From NCBI RefSeq assembly GCF_020099395.1, contig NZ_CP083590.1, forward strand, positions 5,084,001 through 5,148,000: a stretch of 64,000 nucleotides of DNA, given 5' to 3'. Origin of the DNA: Streptomyces mobaraensis. Its GTDB lineage: Bacteria; Actinomycetota; Actinomycetes; Streptomycetales; Streptomycetaceae. The position numbers and the translations under genes are program-made. The notes beneath the pieces are model-generated. The model was not told the DNA's origin. It worked only from the letters and a program-made list of their open reading frames with translations, and made no database searches. This document shows, in pieces, positions 48,348 to 56,408 of the stretch. Positions within the stretch are counted from its first letter, which is position 1, and each line of letters starts with the position of its first letter.

Positions 48348-48782
48348 TCAGTGCTCCGCGCGCGCGGCGGCGCGCTCCAACTGAGCCGTGATGCCCTGCC
48401 GGTCGATCTGGATCCAGTACTCGACGATCAGGCCGTCCTCGACCCGGTAGACCGCACTGGTCATCGCCGTGACCCGCGCACCGGTCGGCGCGCGGTCGCC
48501 GACCGGCCCGACGTGCCGTCCGGTCTGCGTCCAGCGGGCGTAGACCCGATCGCCTTCGGCGATGAGCTCGTCCACGGTCAGCGTGAAGGCTCCGTACGCG
48601 TCGAGCATCTCCTGGACGTGCTCGGTGTACTGCCGCGGTGTGCGCTCCACGACCACCGGCGCCTCCGAGACGACCTGGTGGGCCCGGACCAGTCCGGCCA
48701 TGAAGCGGCCGGCCCGGTCGGGGTGCAGGCCCGATCGCACCTGGAGGAGGAACTGGCGGACTGTGTCCTTGGCGTTGGTCAT
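48348..48782 (-). CDS. SnoaL-like (NTF2-fold) protein
   Basis: This 144-residue alpha+beta cone-fold protein has EHVQEMLDAYGAFTLTVDEL, DRVYARWTQTGRHVGPVGD and VYRVEDGLIVEYWIQIDRQG, the typical ester-cyclase/SnoaL strand pattern. Such proteins may cyclise polyketides or act on small substrates, but many have no known activity. No polyketide genes are nearby. It stands alone between converging and same-strand neighbours. Confidence 0.72.
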   Translation of the reverse strand: MTNAKDTVRQFLLQVRSGLHPDRAGRFMAGLVRAHQVVSEAPVVVERTPRQYTEHVQEMLDAYGAFTLTVDELIAEGDRVYARWTQTGRHVGPVGDRAPTGARVTAMTSAVYRVEDGLIVEYWIQIDRQGITAQLERAAARAEH

Positions 48783-48908
48783 CGGCAGAGTCTGGCATCC
48801 CGTTCGTGCCGCGACGGATGCGGGGACGGGTGGGCGGCGCGGTGGTCGCGCGCCGGAGTTCCCGGGTGGCCTCGGCGGGCCCGGGGGCTGTGGCGCGGGC
48901 GGCAGCCG

Positions 48909-49790
48909 TCAGTGGACGATCGACACGACGCGGCAGGCGGCCTCGGCCAGGGCGCGGTCGCCTTCGATGCCGGCGCGGGCCAGGGCCGTGCCTGGTCGGA
49001 TGCCCCGGGTGCACAGGCGCCAGGCCGTTTCCGCGTCGAGTCGGACCCGCGCGGCCGGACGGCCGGCGTCCGGTTCGGCCAGCGTCCAGCGGGTCCCGGG
49101 GGCCGTGGCCGTAGCCGTAGCCGTGGCTGTGGCGGTCCAGGCGCCGCCCGCCGGGCCTTCGACCTCCACCCGGACCTGGGTGCCGGGCGGCGCGTCGACC
49201 GTGCGCAGGGTGTGCGGCACGGCCCGCATGAACGTGTCCAGGACCATCGTCAGCGCCCGTGGGTCCGGGTCGGTCGGCAGGCCGACGGCATGGCGGATCT
49301 GCTGGCGGTGCGTCCAGAACTCGGTGAGGTCACGGGCGCTGTCCAGCCACATCGGCGCCGGGTCGATCCCGGCCCAGGACACTCCCAGCGAGGGTGCGTC
49401 GAGGTCGACGCTCTCGAAGAAGCGTGTCGTCTGCGCGCCGATCAGGTCCAGGGTCTCGATGAGCGCGGCGGGACTGACCCGGGAGAAGGCCGTCACCCAT
49501 TCCTGGTTGATGCGGTGGATGAACGTTTCGAGGGTCTCGCCCGGGGCCGGGGCGGGCCCGCTGGCGTGGTGGTCACGGTCGCGGGCCAGACGTCCGTAGC
49601 AATCGCCCAGCACATGTGCGGCGAGATCGCGCACAGTCCAGCCCGGCACCGCTTCCCTGTCCCACTCGGCGGGCGCCAGACCGCGCAGCGTGGCCATCAG
49701 CGCGGCGTGTTCGGGAGCGAACAGCGAACGGGCGTCGATCGGGGCGCCGAGCCACGCGGGGCCGGACGCGTCACCGGGTCGGAACTCCAT
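48909..49790 (-). CDS. Maleylpyruvate isomerase / DinB-like family protein
   Basis: This 293-residue protein of the mycothiol-dependent four-helix (DinB/MDMPI) superfamily has EWDREAVPGWTVRDLAAHVL with a metal-binding His, a second His in DLTEFWTHRQQIRHAVGLP, and a C-terminal sterol-carrier-like MDMPI domain. A run TATATATATA in the C-terminal half comes from 6-bp repeats (49101-49135). ATG 49790 is preferred over the in-frame ATG 49826. The exact reaction is unknown. Confidence 0.75.
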   Translation of the reverse strand: MEFRPGDASGPAWLGAPIDARSLFAPEHAALMATLRGLAPAEWDREAVPGWTVRDLAAHVLGDCYGRLARDRDHHASGPAPAPGETLETFIHRINQEWVTAFSRVSPAALIETLDLIGAQTTRFFESVDLDAPSLGVSWAGIDPAPMWLDSARDLTEFWTHRQQIRHAVGLPTDPDPRALTMVLDTFMRAVPHTLRTVDAPPGTQVRVEVEGPAGGAWTATATATATATAPGTRWTLAEPDAGRPAARVRLDAETAWRLCTRGIRPGTALARAGIEGDRALAEAACRVVSIVH

Positions 49791-49829
49791 GACCACAGCG
49801 TGGCAACCGGCCGCCTGCCCGGCCACCGT

Positions 49830-50396
49830 TTAACGCGGCCGCGCCACCAGACGGACGTCCGGGCCCGAACGGGCCACGTCGATCAGGTCGCAGCGCAGCG
49901 TGTCGCCGATCGTGCCGATCGTTCCGCCCTGGAGGGCGCTCTTGCCCCGGCCCAGGAGGGCGGGCGCGATGTACGCGATGACGCGATCGACCAGCCCCGC
50001 CGACACGAACGAGGCGGCGAGGGTGGGTCCGCCCTCCAGGAACACACCGCGCACGTCGCGTTCGTACAGTTCGCGCAACAGGGACGTGATGTCCAGGCCC
50101 TCCGCCGCCTTCGGCAGCCGGACGACGGTCGCCCGGCCCTCCAGGTGCGACGCGTCCGCGCCGTCGGCCACGGCGATCAGCGTCGGCGCGGCGTCGTCCA
50201 GCACGCGGGCGCCGCGCGGCGTCCGGGCGTGGGTGTCCACGACCACGCGCCACGGCTGGCGCTCGGCCGGTGTGGTGACTTTCAGGTCCGGGTCGTCCTT
50301 TGCCGACCGCACGGTCGGAGTGCGGGGCGCGGCCAAGGGGGCGAGTCCTTGAGCCTCTTCCGTGGTCGCTCCCGAACCAGATCGGCACTCGCTCAC
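49830..50396 (-). pseudogene. ribD: 5'-truncated ribD (reductase domain only)
   Basis: The 188-residue frame contains the second part of the RibD reductase domain: RVVVDTHARTPRGARVLD, RGVFLEGGPTLAASFVSAGL, VDRVIAYIAPALLGRGKSAL. RibD normally has about 350 residues with an N-terminal cytidine-deaminase domain, absent here. Similarity begins at DDPDLKV, after an unrelated 34-residue lead from a GTG with no ribosome binding site. It is probably a remnant cut by whatever placed the XRE cassette next to it, though a free-standing reductase cannot be excluded. Confidence 0.65.
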
Positions 50397-50485
50397 TGAC
50401 GAGCGAACTTCGCCGCACGCCGAGGTCCCCCGGAAGCCGCTGGCCTACGCTGGTAGTTGAGCGCCCACCATCAAGGGGAACATCC

Positions 50486-51724
50486 ATGATCGATGTACCG
50501 GAACTCAGCATCGGGGAGCGGATCAAGCACTACAGGACGAAGAGCGGGAAGTCGCAGGCGGCCCTCGGTGGGCTCGTCGGCCGCTCGGAGGACTGGGTGT
50601 CAAAGGTCGAACGCGGGCTCATTCCAGTGGACCGGCTGTCCGTGCTTCTCGACATCGCGCGCGTCCTTGGGATTCGGGACCTTGCCGACCTCACCGGTCC
50701 TACGGTCTCGCTGTCGCTCTCGTCTTCGCCGGAGCATCCCACGGTCCCAGCGATTCGCCGGGCTTTGCGCACCCCCCCCACGCTCCTGGGTTCCGGCCTG
50801 CCAGGTGAGCCGATGAGCACGCATGAGCTGGCTCGACGGGTAACCGAAGCCTGGCAGGTGTACGAGACGCAGACGCAGCGGTACGAGCCAGTTGGACGGG
50901 AGTTGCCCGGTCTGCTGGCCGAGGCGTACTTGACAGTGCGCAACACGACTGGTGACGATGAGTTGCAGGCGGCGCGTTCCCTGATTTCGCTGCTGCACCT
51001 CCACCAGGTCTTCTTGCGGCGCGTCGGCGAGCGGAAGCTCTCGCTGACGGCGGCTGATCGCGCGATGCAGATCGCCGATGACACCGGGGATCCAGCGCTC
51101 ATCGCCGCCTCTGTGTGGAATGTGTGCGGAATCCTGACTTCAAGCGGGGAGGTAGCGGACTCCCTGGAACTGGCGCGGACGGCTATCGATCACGTACGCC
51201 CCGGGGGCGGGGCCACCCAGGAGCACCTCTCTGCTTACGGAGCGCTTCACCTCGCGGCTGCGATCGCGGCCGTGCGGGACGGAAAGGCGCCGGTGGCCTG
51301 GGATTTGCTGCGCGGGGCCGATGCTGTCGCGACACGCCTCGGAGAGGACCGCAACGACTGGCATACGTCGTTCGGACCGACGAACGTCAAGATGCACGCT
51401 GTGCATCTGGCGGCCGAGGAGGGTGACGCGGCGGAAGCGTTGCGGCTGGCCGACGACGTGGAGGTGCCTGAGCCGGGCGGCGTGCTGCCGCTGGAGCGCA
51501 CGACCAGGTACCTGGTCGAGGTGATGCACGCGAACCGACTGACGGGTGACGACTACGCCACGCTGTACATGCTGCGAAAGATCAAGGACACGAGCCCGGA
51601 GGAGATCCGCTACTTCCCTCTGGTGCGCGACGCGATCGGCACGCTGCTCAAGCGCGAGCGGCCCACATACCGGCGCGAGCTGCGTGAACTCGCTGCGCAC
51701 GTAGGGGTGCTGGCGGCGGCCTGA
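50486..51724 (+). CDS. XRE-family regulator with TPR-like C-terminal domain
   Basis: This 412-residue protein has an N-terminal HTH (ERIKHYRTKSGKSQAALGGL, RSEDWVSKVERGLIPVDRLS). A long helical region with TPR-like repeats follows (LISLLHLHQVFLRRVGERKL, ALIAASVWNVCGILTSSGEV, AVHLAAEEGDAAEALRLADD). It resembles signal-responsive regulators that bind peptides or small molecules. AAGGGGAA precedes ATG 50486. Codon use is less GC-biased than in neighbouring genes. It heads a small-gene cassette. Confidence 0.85.
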   Translation: MIDVPELSIGERIKHYRTKSGKSQAALGGLVGRSEDWVSKVERGLIPVDRLSVLLDIARVLGIRDLADLTGPTVSLSLSSSPEHPTVPAIRRALRTPPTLLGSGLPGEPMSTHELARRVTEAWQVYETQTQRYEPVGRELPGLLAEAYLTVRNTTGDDELQAARSLISLLHLHQVFLRRVGERKLSLTAADRAMQIADDTGDPALIAASVWNVCGILTSSGEVADSLELARTAIDHVRPGGGATQEHLSAYGALHLAAAIAAVRDGKAPVAWDLLRGADAVATRLGEDRNDWHTSFGPTNVKMHAVHLAAEEGDAAEALRLADDVEVPEPGGVLPLERTTRYLVEVMHANRLTGDDYATLYMLRKIKDTSPEEIRYFPLVRDAIGTLLKRERPTYRRELRELAAHVGVLAAA

Positions 51725-51794
51725 CCCCGGAAGGGGTGGCGACCCGGAAAAAGCTTCCGGGCTGCTCCTCGTGTCCGGTCCTACGGTCTGTCAC

Positions 51795-52046
51795 ATGACG
51801 ATTACCGAAGGGAAGCGTGGGGCGGGTTCCGTGACCGCGAACCCCACGCGGGGCGTGCGGATCGAGCGCGTTCCCGAAAAGTCGCTGCGTCACACCGAGG
51901 CCGGGCGGATCGGTCTGCCGCTCAGGGTTGTCGACAACGGCGTCGCGGTAGCGGACGGCGAGCTCGTGCTGACGCACGACGAGGCCGCTGGAATGCGACT
52001 GGAGCTCGACCGGCTTCTCGTCACCGCCGAGGGGGGTGCCGCATGA
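51795..52046 (+). CDS. Small hypothetical protein
   Basis: This 83-residue protein reads TRGVRIERVPEKSLRHTEAG, then LRVVDNGVAVADGELVLTHD and ends with a short helix AAGMRLELDRLLVTAEG. No domain is recognised. It is the first of four overlapping genes (its TGA overlaps the next ATG as ATGA). It starts 70 bp after the XRE-TPR regulator, an arrangement common to accessory cassettes in streptomycetes. Confidence 0.6.
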   Translation: MTITEGKRGAGSVTANPTRGVRIERVPEKSLRHTEAGRIGLPLRVVDNGVAVADGELVLTHDEAAGMRLELDRLLVTAEGGAA

Positions 52047-52279
52047 TGCCCGCCCCTCGGCGTACGCCCGGGGACCGCGCCCGCAGGGCCGCGCTGGCGG
52101 ATGCCGCCGTGGGCGGCGTGCCGGTGGAACCCGTCGACGGGCCCGCGCCCGCGCCTGGTTGCGACGTCTGTGAAGCGCTCGCGCGGCAGCGGATCGTCGC
52201 GCGGCGGGACGGTGACTTCTCGCGCGTTGTCGACTGCGACGTCGAGCTGCGGCGACACCCGCACGGGAGGCGGCGGTGA
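52043..52279 (+). CDS. Small hypothetical protein with CxxC
   Basis: This 78-residue basic protein has a single CxxC (GCDVCEALARQRIVARRDGD) and a His/Arg-rich C-terminus (RRHPHGRRR), which together could bind a metal. The start overlaps the previous stop (ATGA), and its own stop overlaps the next GTG (GTGA). No family is recognised. Confidence 0.55.
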   Translation: MMPAPRRTPGDRARRAALADAAVGGVPVEPVDGPAPAPGCDVCEALARQRIVARRDGDFSRVVDCDVELRRHPHGRRR

Positions 52280-52545
52280 CGCAAGTGGACAGCGTGGCGC
52301 CCGCGTTCGTACTGGCGCGGGACGGCGCGCGGGGGCTGCCCGTCGAGCCGGTGTACGAGTTCCAGTGCCGGGCCTGCCGGAAGACGTCCCGGGCGGGCGA
52401 GGGCGACCCGCTGGGAGCCGAGGTATGGGCGCTGAAGCACACGCGGCTGCACCCGGAGCACCGTACGTACTGCGCGGTGACGACCTCGTTCTGGCGGGTG
52501 GACCCGGATTCCGAGTCCAAGGCTGCCGGGGAGGTGGCCCGGTGA
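52276..52545 (+). CDS. Small zinc-ribbon-like protein
   Basis: This 89-residue protein has YEFQCRACRKTSRAGEGDP followed by WALKHTRLHPEHRTYCAVTT. The two Cys, the His cluster and the later Cys look like a CxxC-H-H-C metal site. It begins at GTG 52276 and is translationally coupled on both sides by GTGA overlaps. The family is related to small proteins often encoded downstream of XRE regulators in Streptomyces; the function is unknown. Confidence 0.6.
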   Translation: MTQVDSVAPAFVLARDGARGLPVEPVYEFQCRACRKTSRAGEGDPLGAEVWALKHTRLHPEHRTYCAVTTSFWRVDPDSESKAAGEVAR

Positions 52546-53093
52546 CGTACGCGCCGCTGCCCCTCACGTACCCCACGCAGCGCCACCCCGGCGCACTGTG
52601 GCTCGTCTCCCGCGTCCTGCGGCCGCGCGAGATCCACGAGGACTGGGCGGAAGGCCGGACGCCCGCGATCGAGATCGGGCGGCGCTTCGACGTGATCCAC
52701 CTCGCGGCGGAGGCGGTCGAGGGCGGCCTCGGCGGGGTGCGGACGGACGACGTCGTCGAGGCGGCGTTCCGGGCGGCGGGGATCGCGTACGGCGTGGTGG
52801 TGACCCGTCGGCGGGACGTCTACAGCGTTCTGGTGCGGGCGGGTACGGCGCGGACGTGGGCCGCCGGGAAGGGGACGCGGGCCGTCGGGATCGACGACCA
52901 CCTGCGGTATCTGCGCGCGCCGCACCCCGGCCGCCGCGAAGGGCCGGGTGACTTCTGGCTGCTGCCGGTGCCGCACGCGGACGAGGTGCTGGCCGGGGCC
53001 GTGGAGGTGCGTGCGCTGCTCGCGCGGTCGGGAGGGAGGCCGGAGAGGGGTGGGGCGACCGTGACGTGGGGGGTGCGGCCGTCATCGGCGTAG
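52542..53093 (+). CDS. Hypothetical protein of the XRE-TPR cassette
   Basis: This 183-residue protein begins MTYAPLPLTYPTQRHPGALW and has RRFDVIHLAAEAVEGGLGGV and VGIDDHLRYLRAPHPGRREG ... FWLLPVPHADEVLAG. The layout loosely recalls the N-terminal part of bifunctional primase/polymerase (prim-pol-like) proteins, where a similar IGRRFDVI strand occurs. The catalytic acidic residues are not evident, so I assign no activity. It starts at GTG 52542 overlapping the previous stop and ends the cassette. Confidence 0.6.
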   Translation: MTYAPLPLTYPTQRHPGALWLVSRVLRPREIHEDWAEGRTPAIEIGRRFDVIHLAAEAVEGGLGGVRTDDVVEAAFRAAGIAYGVVVTRRRDVYSVLVRAGTARTWAAGKGTRAVGIDDHLRYLRAPHPGRREGPGDFWLLPVPHADEVLAGAVEVRALLARSGGRPERGGATVTWGVRPSSA

Positions 53094-53102
53094 GGTGGGC
53101 CG

Positions 53103-53453
53103 ATGCCACTCGTGGAGATCACCTACGCGCCCCACGTCCCCGAGGACACCCTCCGTGAACTGCGGGACGCGCTCCCGCACTTGGTGTCCCTCGCGGTGGA
53201 GTGCCCCGAGGAGCCGTACGACGGCGCATTGCGGCCCGGCGACGTCGAATTGCGCTTCCGGCCGCTCGGGCCGCTGGACAGTGGCGGGCTGGACCTCGTC
53301 GTGGAGGTGCGGTCGAAGTGGTTCGAGAGCCGGGCCGCCGACCGGCAGGAGCGGGTCGACCGGCTGTGCGCCGGCGTCCGGTCGGTGAGTGGGCTGTCCG
53401 GCGTCGGCGTGTATCTGTCGCTGCCGGTCGCGGCGTGGGCGCAGGGGGAGTGA
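53103..53453 (+). CDS. Tautomerase-superfamily-like protein
   Basis: This 116-residue protein begins MPLVEITYAPHVPEDTLREL; processing would leave Pro1, the catalytic base of 4-oxalocrotonate/CHMI-type tautomerases. The layout (strand, helix, strand LDLVVEVRSKWFESRAADRQ, helix, strand GVGVYLSLPVAAW) fits a CHMI-like fold. The assignment rests on pattern only. It is 9 bp downstream of the XRE-TPR cassette and may be its last gene. Confidence 0.5.
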   Translation: MPLVEITYAPHVPEDTLRELRDALPHLVSLAVECPEEPYDGALRPGDVELRFRPLGPLDSGGLDLVVEVRSKWFESRAADRQERVDRLCAGVRSVSGLSGVGVYLSLPVAAWAQGE

Positions 53454-53583
53454 GGCTCGGAGTGAAGTGACGGGACGCGGCGCGCATTCGGGGGCGGGGC
53501 GCGCGGGCCGGTCCCGTTCCCGCGGTGTGGTGGGCTCCTGCGCCGCGTACCGGCCGGCCCGCCGCTCCCGACGCACGCAGCCG

Positions 53584-54576
53584 TCAGGTTCCGCGCGCGT
53601 ACGACGCCAGGCGGTCGGCGAGCGCGGCGACGAGGTCGCGCAGCGCTTCGGGGCGTTCGATGACGAACGGCCGGTCGAGCGAGGCGAGGACCGGGGGCAG
53701 CCAGTCGAGCCGCTCCACCCGCAGTTCGACGCGCCGCCAGCGCTCGGCCGTGTGATCCCTCTCCGCCCCCTCCGCCTCGTCCTCGTCCAGGACGGCGACG
53801 GAGGCGGGCAGGCGGGCGCGGATCCGCTCGACCGTTCCGTGGATCCGCACGGTCACCTCGTGCCGGTACGCGGCCGTGGCGAACCCCGACAGGACCCGCT
53901 GCGCCGGGCCGGGCCCCTCGGGCTCCGGGAATGAGCCGGGCAGGGTCCGCGCCTCCGCGACGCGGTCGAGCCGGAGGGTCCGGTCCTCACCAACCTCAGG
54001 GTCCTCACCCGTGACGTACCACCGGCCCGCGTGGGCGACGATCCCGTACGCGTGCAGCGTGCGGTCGCCGTGCCGCCCGTCGCGGTCGGTGTAGCGGAGC
54101 GAGACCGGCCGGCGGTGGTGTACCGCGTCGGCGAGGGTGAGCAGGATCCCGGCGTCCGGGGTGTCGAACTCGCCGGGCCGGTCGGTGAAGTCGAGGGTTT
54201 CCAGGAGGGTGTCGAGCCGGCGGGCGAGGTGCCGGGGCAGTACCCGCCGGATCTTCGCGGACGCCGTCTCGTTCGCCGTGCGCTGGGCGGTCGTCAGCCC
54301 TGTGCGGCGGCCGGCGACCAGGCCGAGGAGCACGGCCAGCGCCTCGTCGTCGCCGAGCATGAGCGGAGGCAGGCGGTATCCGGGGGCGAGGCGGTAGCCG
54401 CCGTGGCGGCCGCGTACCGATTCCACGGGCACGCCGAGATCGATCAGTTGGGACACGTATCGCCGGACGGTGCGTCCTTCGACGCCGAGGCGGTCGGCGA
54501 GTTCGGCCACGGTGCGGGTGCCGCCCGACTGCAGGAGTTCCAGGAGGGTCAGCATGCGGCCGGTGGGTCGGGACAT
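53584..54576 (-). CDS. YafY-type WYL-domain transcriptional regulator
   Basis: This 330-residue regulator has an N-terminal HTH_11 (RMLTLLELLQSGGTRTVAEL, EGRTVRRYVSQLIDLGVPVE) and the GRHGGYRLAPGYRLPPLML linker. The WYL domain follows (RPVSLRYTDRDGRHGDRTLH, IVAHAGRWYVTGED) and then a WCX C-terminal part. ATG 54576 is used; an ATG at 54597 is possible. It is divergent from a VOC-fold gene across a palindrome, the usual arrangement of this regulator type with its target. Confidence 0.88.
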   Translation of the reverse strand: MSRPTGRMLTLLELLQSGGTRTVAELADRLGVEGRTVRRYVSQLIDLGVPVESVRGRHGGYRLAPGYRLPPLMLGDDEALAVLLGLVAGRRTGLTTAQRTANETASAKIRRVLPRHLARRLDTLLETLDFTDRPGEFDTPDAGILLTLADAVHHRRPVSLRYTDRDGRHGDRTLHAYGIVAHAGRWYVTGEDPEVGEDRTLRLDRVAEARTLPGSFPEPEGPGPAQRVLSGFATAAYRHEVTVRIHGTVERIRARLPASVAVLDEDEAEGAERDHTAERWRRVELRVERLDWLPPVLASLDRPFVIERPEALRDLVAALADRLASYARGT

Positions 54577-54597
54577 GGGCACCAACGTAATGCGCAT

Positions 54598-54613
54598 ACA
54601 GGACCGGTTCTGT
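54598..54613. promoter_or_regulatory. Palindrome between the WYL regulator and VOC genes
   Basis: ACAGGACCGGTTCTGT is a 16-bp palindrome with one mismatched pair. It lies in the divergent promoter region just upstream of a TAGTCT (54627-54632) -10-like hexamer, so it is a candidate operator. Confidence 0.5.
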
Positions 54614-54705
54614 CCGCTATTGCTCCTAGTCTGCGCGGTGCATGCTTCCGGTGCGGTTCTTGACGGCCCCTGCCGGACCTTGACGGCCCTTTGAAGGAGA
54701 TCGCC

Positions 54706-55104
54706 GTGGACTTCGTCTCGATCCGTATCATCACCGGCGACGTGGCGCGTCTCGTCGCGTTCTACGAGCGGGCCACCGGCGCGCGGGCGGTGTGGGCCAC
54801 CGAGGACTTCGCGGAACTCAGGACGGCGGGCGCGACCCTCGCGATAGCGAGCACCCGGACCGTCCCGCTGTTCGCCCCCGGCTCCGCCCGCCCGGCGGAG
54901 AACCATAGTGTGATCACCGAGTTCCTCGTCGACGACGTGGACCGCGTGCACCAGGACCTGGCCGGCTTCGTCTCCGACGTCGTCAGCGGGCCCACCACGA
55001 TGCCCTGGGGCAACCGGTCGCTGCTGTTCCGCGACCCCGACGGCAACCTCGTCAACTTCTTCACTCCCGTGACCGAGGCGGCCAGGGAGAAGTTCGGGCG
55101 GTGA
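54706..55104 (+). CDS. VOC-family (glyoxalase/bleomycin-resistance fold) protein
   Basis: This 132-residue protein reads DFVSIRIITGDVARLVAFYE, then HSVITEFLVDDVDRVHQDLA and SLLFRDPDGNLVNFFTPVTE, the two beta-alpha-beta3 modules of the VOC fold with the typical DPDGN turn. GTG 54706 has GAAGGAG upstream. It is divergent from the WYL regulator, which probably controls it. The substrate is unknown. Confidence 0.85.
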   Translation: MDFVSIRIITGDVARLVAFYERATGARAVWATEDFAELRTAGATLAIASTRTVPLFAPGSARPAENHSVITEFLVDDVDRVHQDLAGFVSDVVSGPTTMPWGNRSLLFRDPDGNLVNFFTPVTEAAREKFGR

Positions 55105-55123
55105 CGCTGTGGTGGCACGCGGA

Positions 55124-55660
55124 TCAGGCGCAGAGTCGCAGGATGCCGTCCTCGAAGCCCGGGAACTCCCGTGCCGCCGCCTCGTCCATGACCGTCTTCG
55201 CCGACTGCCGCCGGTCCGGGGCGAACCGCGCTGCGACCGCCGCGAGTTCGGGTACGCGGCGGGCGGGACGGGCGCGTTCGAGCGCGTCGACGGCCTCGAA
55301 CGGGCCGAAACCGTCGGCCAGGAGCCAGAGGAAGGCCGGCAGGTCGCGGGCGACGACGCCCATCTCGCCCTCCGAGCCGAGGTGCACGACCGGCTGGGCG
55401 GTGAGGGGCGCGGCGGGCCGGACGAGCCAGGCGGCCGTGAGACCGCCCGACCCGTCCTGGCCGAAGACGCGGAACGCGTCACCCGTCACCTCGCCGTTGC
55501 CCGTCCAGGCGCGGAACCACGCGGTCGTCTCCCCGGCGGACAGGAACTCGGGGTAGAGCTCGAAATCGATGCCGTCGCCCTCCGCGTCGTATCCGAACTC
55601 CATGCTCGCCAGGGCGTGGAGGGGTGCGGGGAGGATGCGGTGGTCGTCCGTCGGTGTCAT
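55124..55660 (-). CDS. SUKH/SMI1-KNR4-like protein
   Basis: This 178-residue acidic protein has the SUKH core: IDFELYPEFLSAGETTAWFR, VVHLGSEGEMGVVARDLPAF and LWLLADGFGPFEAVDALERA. SUKH proteins are frequent immunity proteins of polymorphic toxin systems, but many are orphans. No toxin gene is adjacent; the nearest ESX-like cassette is at 58.3 kb. The upstream neighbour on the same strand, ending at 55670, is a membrane protein 9 bp away. Confidence 0.72.
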   Translation of the reverse strand: MTPTDDHRILPAPLHALASMEFGYDAEGDGIDFELYPEFLSAGETTAWFRAWTGNGEVTGDAFRVFGQDGSGGLTAAWLVRPAAPLTAQPVVHLGSEGEMGVVARDLPAFLWLLADGFGPFEAVDALERARPARRVPELAAVAARFAPDRRQSAKTVMDEAAAREFPGFEDGILRLCA

Positions 55661-55669
55661 GGGCGCACG

Positions 55670-56236
55670 TTAGCGGTCGCCGCCGCCGCCCTCGCCGCCG
55701 CCGCCCTCGCCGCCGTCGCCCACGCCGGCGCCGCCTCGGTGGCCGCGGGCCGCCGCCACCGCGCACACCGCCGCCAGCGGGAGTTCCGCCGCGGCGGCCA
55801 TGACCAGGGCCGAGGCCAGGTCGGCGCCCGGGGCGGCCGTCATCACGTCGAACCAGGCGTCGGCGACGAGCAGGGTGGCGGCCACCGCGGCCGTGAGCGT
55901 GTGGAGGACGTGGCGGCGTACGGCCAGGACGCCTGTCGTGATGAGGGCGAGGGCCTCCAGCGCGTCCAGCCCGACCCAGGCCGCCGACCACTTCGCGGCC
56001 GTGGTCTCGGCCGGCAGGCTCGTGGCGAGGACGACCAGCCAGGGGAGGAGGGCGAGACCACAGGCGGCCAGGGCGTAGCCGAGGAGACGGGGGCGCGGCC
56101 GGGGCGCGGGCGCGGGCGCGGTGGGCGGGTGCAGGAGGACGACCTCGGCCGTCGCGCCCGGCCCGTCCGCCGAGCCCCGGTCGTCCGCCGTGTCGCGTCC
56201 GGACGGTGCGTTACGGGGGAGGCGGAGGACGGTCAT
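55670..56236 (-). CDS. Small membrane protein with Gly-rich tail
   Basis: This 188-residue protein has about three or four hydrophobic segments (LLGYALAACGLALLPWLVVL, ALEALALITTGVLAV, HTLTAAVAATLLVADAW, LASALVMAAAAELPLAAVCA). A low-complexity C-terminus of Gly/Glu repeats follows, from a GCC-repeat DNA tract (55675-55735). The family is not recognised. It is encoded just upstream of the SUKH gene on the same strand and probably cotranscribed. Confidence 0.6.
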   Translation of the reverse strand: MTVLRLPRNAPSGRDTADDRGSADGPGATAEVVLLHPPTAPAPAPRPRPRLLGYALAACGLALLPWLVVLATSLPAETTAAKWSAAWVGLDALEALALITTGVLAVRRHVLHTLTAAVAATLLVADAWFDVMTAAPGADLASALVMAAAAELPLAAVCAVAAARGHRGGAGVGDGGEGGGGEGGGGDR

Positions 56237-56408
56237 CGGGGCTCCGTGGGTCGGTCGGCGGGCGGCGGGGCGATGTGTTCCACGATGGCGGCGGGGGCGT
56301 CCTCCGGTCACTGGTACCGCTGTCCGTTCCGGGGTGGCACTGGCTTCACCCCCGGGACGGGAGTGTGTGCCATGGCCCCCGTCCGACCTGCGGACCTACG
56401 GTTCTTTC

